A stretch of DNA of 24,943 nucleotides, taken from contig UQSL01000022.1 of NCBI GenBank assembly GCA_900543705.1, positions 1-24,943 on the forward strand, read 5' to 3'. Below the pieces are notes generated by a model that searched no databases, was not told the origin of the DNA, and saw only the letters and a program-made list of their open reading frames with translations. Source of the stretch: an uncultured Oscillospiraceae bacterium (GTDB lineage: Bacteria; Bacillota; Clostridia; Oscillospirales; Ruminococcaceae). Position 1 is the first letter of the stretch. Each line of letters opens with the position of its first letter. Position numbers and translations under genes: made by a program. Positions 22,094-24,943 of the stretch are shown one piece after another.

Positions 22094-22115
22094 ATTATCA
22101 ATTAAGGAGGATACC

Positions 22116-22979
22116 ATGTCTGAAGTGATTGGCGTACGCTTTAAAAGCGTAGGCAAGGTATATTATTTCGACCCGGATTCCCATAAAGTTCAAAAAGGCA
22201 GCCATGTAATCGTGGAAACCGCGCGCGGCGTTGAGTGCGGGGAAGTTGCGATGGAAAACCGCGTGGTCAGCGACGAGCACATCGTGCACCCGCTCAAAAA
22301 AATTATGCGCACCGCGACAAACGAGGACATGGCCCAGATGGAGAAAAACCGGGCAAAGGAAAAACAGGCATTTGACATCTGCCTGAAAAAAATTAACGAG
22401 CATAAGCTCAAGATGAAGCTCATCGATGTGGAATACACCTTTGACAATAACAAGATTTTGTTTTACTTTACTGCCGACGGGCGCGTCGATTTCAGAGAAC
22501 TGGTAAAGGACCTGGCTTCCGTATTCCGTACTCGCATTGAGCTGCGCCAAATTGGGGTGCGCGACGAGGCGAAGATGCTCGGGGGCTTAGGAATTTGCGG
22601 AAAACCGTTTTGCTGCGCCACCTTTTTGGGAGAATTTCAGCCGGTTTCCATCAAAATGGCAAAGGAACAGGGGCTGTCCCTCAACCCGACCAAAATTTCC
22701 GGTACCTGCGGCAGGCTGATGTGCTGCCTCAAATATGAACAGGAGGCCTATGAGGATTTGCAGAAAACCACGCCGAAAGTGGGTGCCTACGTCAAAACCC
22801 CGCAGGGCCGCGGCAACGTCATCGACGTCAACCTCCTGACCGGGGAACTCAAGGTCAAGATGGAGCAGGATCCCGCCGCAGCTCCGGGCAGTTTCCACAA
22901 ATCCCAGGTTAAAATCCTAAGAGATGGACAGGAAAAACGCGAGAATCGCGATTCCGATAAACCGAATAAATCCGAATAA
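22116..22979 (+). CDS. yaaT: PSP1/YaaT-family protein
   Basis: The 287-residue protein is of the YaaT/PSP1 group, which in B. subtilis joins YmcA and YlbF in a complex affecting RNase Y, sporulation and competence. Residues 1-90 contain VIGVRFKSVGKVYYFDPDSHKVQKGSHVIVETARGVECG. The PSP1 core follows with VRDEAKMLGGLGICGKPFCCATFL, KISGTCGRLMCCLKYEQEAY (a Cys-rich segment). The charged C-terminal tail (GQEKRENRDSDKPNKSE) runs into a 10-bp tandem repeat that supplies the stop codon. AAGGAGG five bases ahead fixes ATG at 22116. It is the last gene of the operon before a strong terminator. Confidence 0.94.
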   Translation: MSEVIGVRFKSVGKVYYFDPDSHKVQKGSHVIVETARGVECGEVAMENRVVSDEHIVHPLKKIMRTATNEDMAQMEKNRAKEKQAFDICLKKINEHKLKMKLIDVEYTFDNNKILFYFTADGRVDFRELVKDLASVFRTRIELRQIGVRDEAKMLGGLGICGKPFCCATFLGEFQPVSIKMAKEQGLSLNPTKISGTCGRLMCCLKYEQEAYEDLQKTTPKVGAYVKTPQGRGNVIDVNLLTGELKVKMEQDPAAAPGSFHKSQVKILRDGQEKRENRDSDKPNKSE

Positions 22980-23000
22980 ATCCGAATAAATCCGAATAAA
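22961..23000 (+). repeat. 10-bp tandem repeat across the yaaT stop codon
   Basis: Four copies of TCCGAATAAA (the first with A for T) occupy 22961-23000, preceded by a decayed copy. The period is not a multiple of three. The stop codon lies in the second copy, so gain or loss of later copies would not change the protein. Confidence 0.9.
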
Positions 23001-23035
23001 AAACCTGTCTCGAGTAGCCTATTCCTTAAAAAGTT

Positions 23036-23075
23036 GGTGTGACTGATATAAGTCTTATAGTCATACCGTTTTTTT
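23036..23075 (+). terminator. Terminator ending the decarboxylase-holB-yaaT operon
   Basis: GGTGTGACT (23036-23044) pairs with AGTCATACC (23059-23067), including one G-U, with extra pairing above (ATA/TAT). One base later a run of seven Ts follows (23069-23075). Confidence 0.85.
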
Positions 23076-23088
23076 GAGGCCGATCTCC

Positions 23089-23116
23089 TTGAATTTCTCG
23101 AAAAATGTGCTATGAT
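23089..23116 (+). promoter_or_regulatory. Promoter of the ferredoxin gene
   Basis: TTGAAT (23089-23094), a 16-bp spacer and TATGAT (23111-23116) with a TGC extension form a strong promoter 39 bp before the start codon. Confidence 0.75.
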
Positions 23117-23154
23117 AAGCTTAAAGCTTAAACTTGATTTGGAGGTGTTTTCCC

Positions 23155-23325
23155 ATGGCATATGTTATTTCTGATGAATGCATCAGCTGTGGTGCTTGCG
23201 AGGCTGAGTGCCCGGTATCTGCTATTTCTGCAGGCGATGGCAAATACGTAATTGACGAGGCTACCTGCATTGACTGCGGTTCCTGCGCAAGCGTCTGCCC
23301 GGTTGGAGCTCCGAACGCAAAATAA
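23155..23325 (+). CDS. 2x[4Fe-4S] ferredoxin
   Basis: The 56-residue protein is a bacterial-type ferredoxin carrying two CxxCxxCxxxCP clusters: CISCGACEAECP (about residues 9-20) and CIDCGSCASVCP (about 38-49). The two-fold repeat and the acidic, Ala-rich sequence are typical of small clostridial electron carriers that serve pyruvate:ferredoxin oxidoreductase and hydrogenases. GGAGGTG seven bases ahead fixes ATG at 23155; an upstream in-frame ATG at 23134 lacks a ribosome site. It has its own promoter and terminator, so it is an independent unit placed between yaaT and trmN6. Its high-expression signals fit an abundant carrier. Confidence 0.96.
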   Translation: MAYVISDECISCGACEAECPVSAISAGDGKYVIDEATCIDCGSCASVCPVGAPNAK

Positions 23326-23343
23326 GTTCCTTTAAGGAAACCC

Positions 23344-23376
23344 ACACAACCCGTCCATTTTCAGGACGGGTTGTGT
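23344..23376 (+). terminator. Terminator after ferredoxin
   Basis: A perfect 13-bp stem (23344-23356 with 23364-23376, ACACAACCCGTCC arm), 7-nt loop and a TTTGTTTT tail lie 19 bp beyond the stop codon. Confidence 0.9.
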
Positions 23377-23432
23377 TTTGTTTTACATACATTTATGATA
23401 AAATGGGAAAGTAGTTGAATACAGTGGGATAT

Positions 23433-23446
23433 TTGTCCTAGGACAA
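23433..23446. promoter_or_regulatory. 14-bp perfect palindrome before trmN6
   Basis: TTGTCCTAGGACAA is perfectly self-complementary and ends four bases before the purine-rich ribosome site region of trmN6. It is shorter than a Rex box and has a different core. Its position suits a repressor site. Confidence 0.4.
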
Positions 23447-23463
23447 GGAGCGGGAGGATATAA

Positions 23464-24195
23464 ATGGCGAAACACTGGGAATCACTTCGGGAGGATTTAT
23501 CCCTGCTCGTAAGTAAAGAGCACACATTTGGAACGGATGCATTCCTCCTTGCCCGGTTTGCCGAAGCAAATCCGCGCGACCGTGCCGCGGATTTTGGGAC
23601 CGGGTGCGGAATTATTCCGTTTTTGTGGCACCGGGATAACTCCCTCCCCTCCCCCTGCTATGCCATCGACATCCAGCCGCAGGCGGTGGAACAGTGCCGA
23701 CAGTCCGTCATCCGGGCGGGGCTGGAAAAGCAGCTCTTTCCTCTTCTGGCGGACATCCGCACCCTGAATGCAATCGAACCGGCAAGCCTGACCCTCATCA
23801 CCTGTAATCCGCCCTATAAAAAAAACGGCGGGGGCATTCTCAGCCGGGAGCACAGCGACCAGATTGCCCGACATGAGACAATGTGCACACTCGAGGACAT
23901 CTGCAAAGCCGCCTCCCGCCTGCTGCGCTTTGGCGGAAGGCTCTGCTTGTGCCAGCGCCCGGAGCGGCTGTGCGATATCTTTGCTGCCATGCGGGACAGC
24001 GGCATCGAGCCCAAGCGGATGCAACTGGTACACCGGGACGCGTACAGCGCCCCCTGGCTTGTACTGATAGAGGGCAGACGGGGCGGGAAACCTTTTCTCA
24101 AATCGGAGCCCCCTTTCCTGATGACGCAAGACGGCGCGCCGGCCAAAGCGGCGCAGGCGCTGTACCGTCCCTGGAAGAATATGGAGGTGGATTAA
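23464..24195 (+). CDS. trmN6: tRNA1(Val) (adenine-N6)-methyltransferase-like protein
   Basis: This 243-residue protein resembles YabB/TrmN6, which methylates N6 of adenine 37 in tRNA-Val. The SAM-binding motif I is AADFGTGCGIIPFL (41-54), and the target-adenine motif is NPPY (115-118). The N terminus VSKEHTFGTDAFLLARFA and the segment ASRLLRFGGRLCLCQRPERL are family-typical. GGGAGGATATAAATG gives the start. The stop codon at 24195 is directly followed by the GTG of rsmI, as expected for a coupled pair. B. subtilis keeps the same order (yabB, yazA, rsmI), but yazA is missing here. The family is secure; the exact base specificity is inferred. Confidence 0.92.
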   Translation: MAKHWESLREDLSLLVSKEHTFGTDAFLLARFAEANPRDRAADFGTGCGIIPFLWHRDNSLPSPCYAIDIQPQAVEQCRQSVIRAGLEKQLFPLLADIRTLNAIEPASLTLITCNPPYKKNGGGILSREHSDQIARHETMCTLEDICKAASRLLRFGGRLCLCQRPERLCDIFAAMRDSGIEPKRMQLVHRDAYSAPWLVLIEGRRGGKPFLKSEPPFLMTQDGAPAKAAQALYRPWKNMEVD

Positions 24196-24943
24196 GTGGA
24201 AATACAGGCGGGAACGCTCTATGTTGTCGGGACTCCCATCGGCAACCTCTCCGACTTATCGCCGCGCGCAGTGGAGGTTCTTTCCAAGGCGGATTTTGTC
24301 GCAGCAGAAGACACACGGGTCTCCGGCAGGCTGCTGAGCTGCTTGGGGATAAAAAAACCAATGATCAGCTACTACGAACACAACAAATATGAACGTGCCA
24401 AGGTTATCCTGGAGCGCCTGCTCGCCGGTGAGAGCTGCGCTGTGGTGACGGACGCGGGGATGCCCTGCATCTCCGACCCGGGGGAAGTTCTCGTGCAGGT
24501 GTGCGCCGAAAACCATATTCCGACCGTCGTGATCCCTGGACCGAGCGCCGTCATTGCGGCGCTGTGCATCTCCGGGCTGTCCACCTCCCGCTTTGCATTC
24601 GAGGGCTTTCTGACCACGAACAAAACCGGTCGGATGGAACATTTAAACCAGGTTAAACACGACGCCCACACCCTGGTTTTCTACGAAGCGCCGCACAAAC
24701 TACTGACGACTTTGAAAGATATGTGCGCGGTATTCGGGGAGGAGCGGAAAATCTCGTTGGTGCGGGAAATCACCAAGCTTCACGAGGAAACGTTCCGCAC
24801 AACACTTGGCAAGGCGGTGGAGCATTACAGCAAAGAGGCCCCGCGCGGAGAATTTGTCCTCGTAGTGGAGGGTGCAAAGCCCGGAGAGGCCCGGAAATTC
24901 ACCCTCGAAGCTGCCGTCCGGCGCGCCCGGGGACAGAGGGGGC
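24196..24943 (+). CDS. rsmI: 16S rRNA (cytidine-1402-2'-O)-methyltransferase, partial
   Basis: The first 249 codons of RsmI are present; the gene runs off the right edge. It 2'-O-methylates C1402 of 16S rRNA. Motifs are LYVVGTPIGNLSDLS (N-terminal), VAAEDTRVSGRLL, AVVTDAGMPCISDPG and VIPGPSAVIAAL, all typical of the tetrapyrrole-methylase fold family. The GTG at 24196 follows the trmN6 stop without a gap and has GGAGGT seven bases ahead. Complete homologues are about 270-290 residues, so only a short C-terminal part is missing. Confidence 0.95.
   Translation, partial: MEIQAGTLYVVGTPIGNLSDLSPRAVEVLSKADFVAAEDTRVSGRLLSCLGIKKPMISYYEHNKYERAKVILERLLAGESCAVVTDAGMPCISDPGEVLVQVCAENHIPTVVIPGPSAVIAALCISGLSTSRFAFEGFLTTNKTGRMEHLNQVKHDAHTLVFYEAPHKLLTTLKDMCAVFGEERKISLVREITKLHEETFRTTLGKAVEHYSKEAPRGEFVLVVEGAKPGEARKFTLEAAVRRARGQRG

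Noticed and set aside
23497..24129. A 210-codon minus-strand ORF over trmN6
   Set aside because: It is antisense to a gene with intact SAM-binding and NPPY motifs and abuts rsmI; no ribosome site is visible.

Overview
The window reads as a chromosomal segment of an anaerobic, probably spore-forming member of the Firmicutes (class Clostridia; an Oscillospiraceae/Ruminococcaceae-like lineage is my best guess). The reasons are: strong AGGAGG-type ribosome binding sites before nearly every gene; a YaaT/PSP1 sporulation protein; a DarA-type c-di-AMP receptor; a long-form HPF; a small 2x[4Fe-4S] ferredoxin; and a gene order at the right end that recalls the Bacillus subtilis yaaO-darA-holB-yaaT-trmN6-rsmI cluster. 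Base composition is mixed, roughly half G+C by eye. I see no rRNA, tRNA, CRISPR array, insertion sequence, prophage gene or plasmid function.

Layout. 1-950: a MerR/GyrI-like regulator that converges, across a shared bidirectional terminator, on a Tex protein (950-3088, minus). 3189-7830 (minus): a four-gene gliding-type ABC export operon (ATPase, ABC-2 permease, GldG-like protein, DUF4340 protein) with overlapping or nearly abutting genes and its own terminator. 8200-9388: a single sugar-transfer-type ATP-grasp gene with a good promoter, converging on hpf (9424-9957, minus). 10190-11826: an accessory-looking stretch with a small lipoprotein built from 11-residue repeats, a tiny minus-strand ORF, a strong promoter whose -10 box lies inside a 27-bp palindrome, a ~200-nt structured leader and a membrane-anchored protein of unknown function. 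12005-16303 (minus): a zinc-dependent phospholipase C-like protein, a zinc-ribbon/transmembrane/RCC1-like protein and a glycogen branching enzyme. 16443-17983: two tandem TrkA/RCK potassium-channel regulators ended by a 20-bp hairpin. 18116-22979: a sigma region-4-only protein divergent from an XRE regulator with an unusually clear operator over its promoter, followed by an ImmA-type protease and then the housekeeping run Orn/Lys/Arg decarboxylase, DarA, HolB and YaaT, ended by a terminator. 23089-24943: a ferredoxin as its own unit, then TrmN6 and RsmI (the latter cut by the window edge).

How the parts fit. Most genes are ordinary core genes. Two themes recur: potassium and c-di-AMP homeostasis (two TrkA proteins and DarA) and envelope/export functions (ABC operon, lipoprotein, ATP-grasp, membrane proteins). 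The least explained parts are the 10.2-11.8 kb region, the sigma4/XRE/ImmA trio placed upstream of the replication cluster, and the RCC1-like membrane protein. I find no convincing complete new defence or mobile system; the candidates below are individual loci and regulatory sites.
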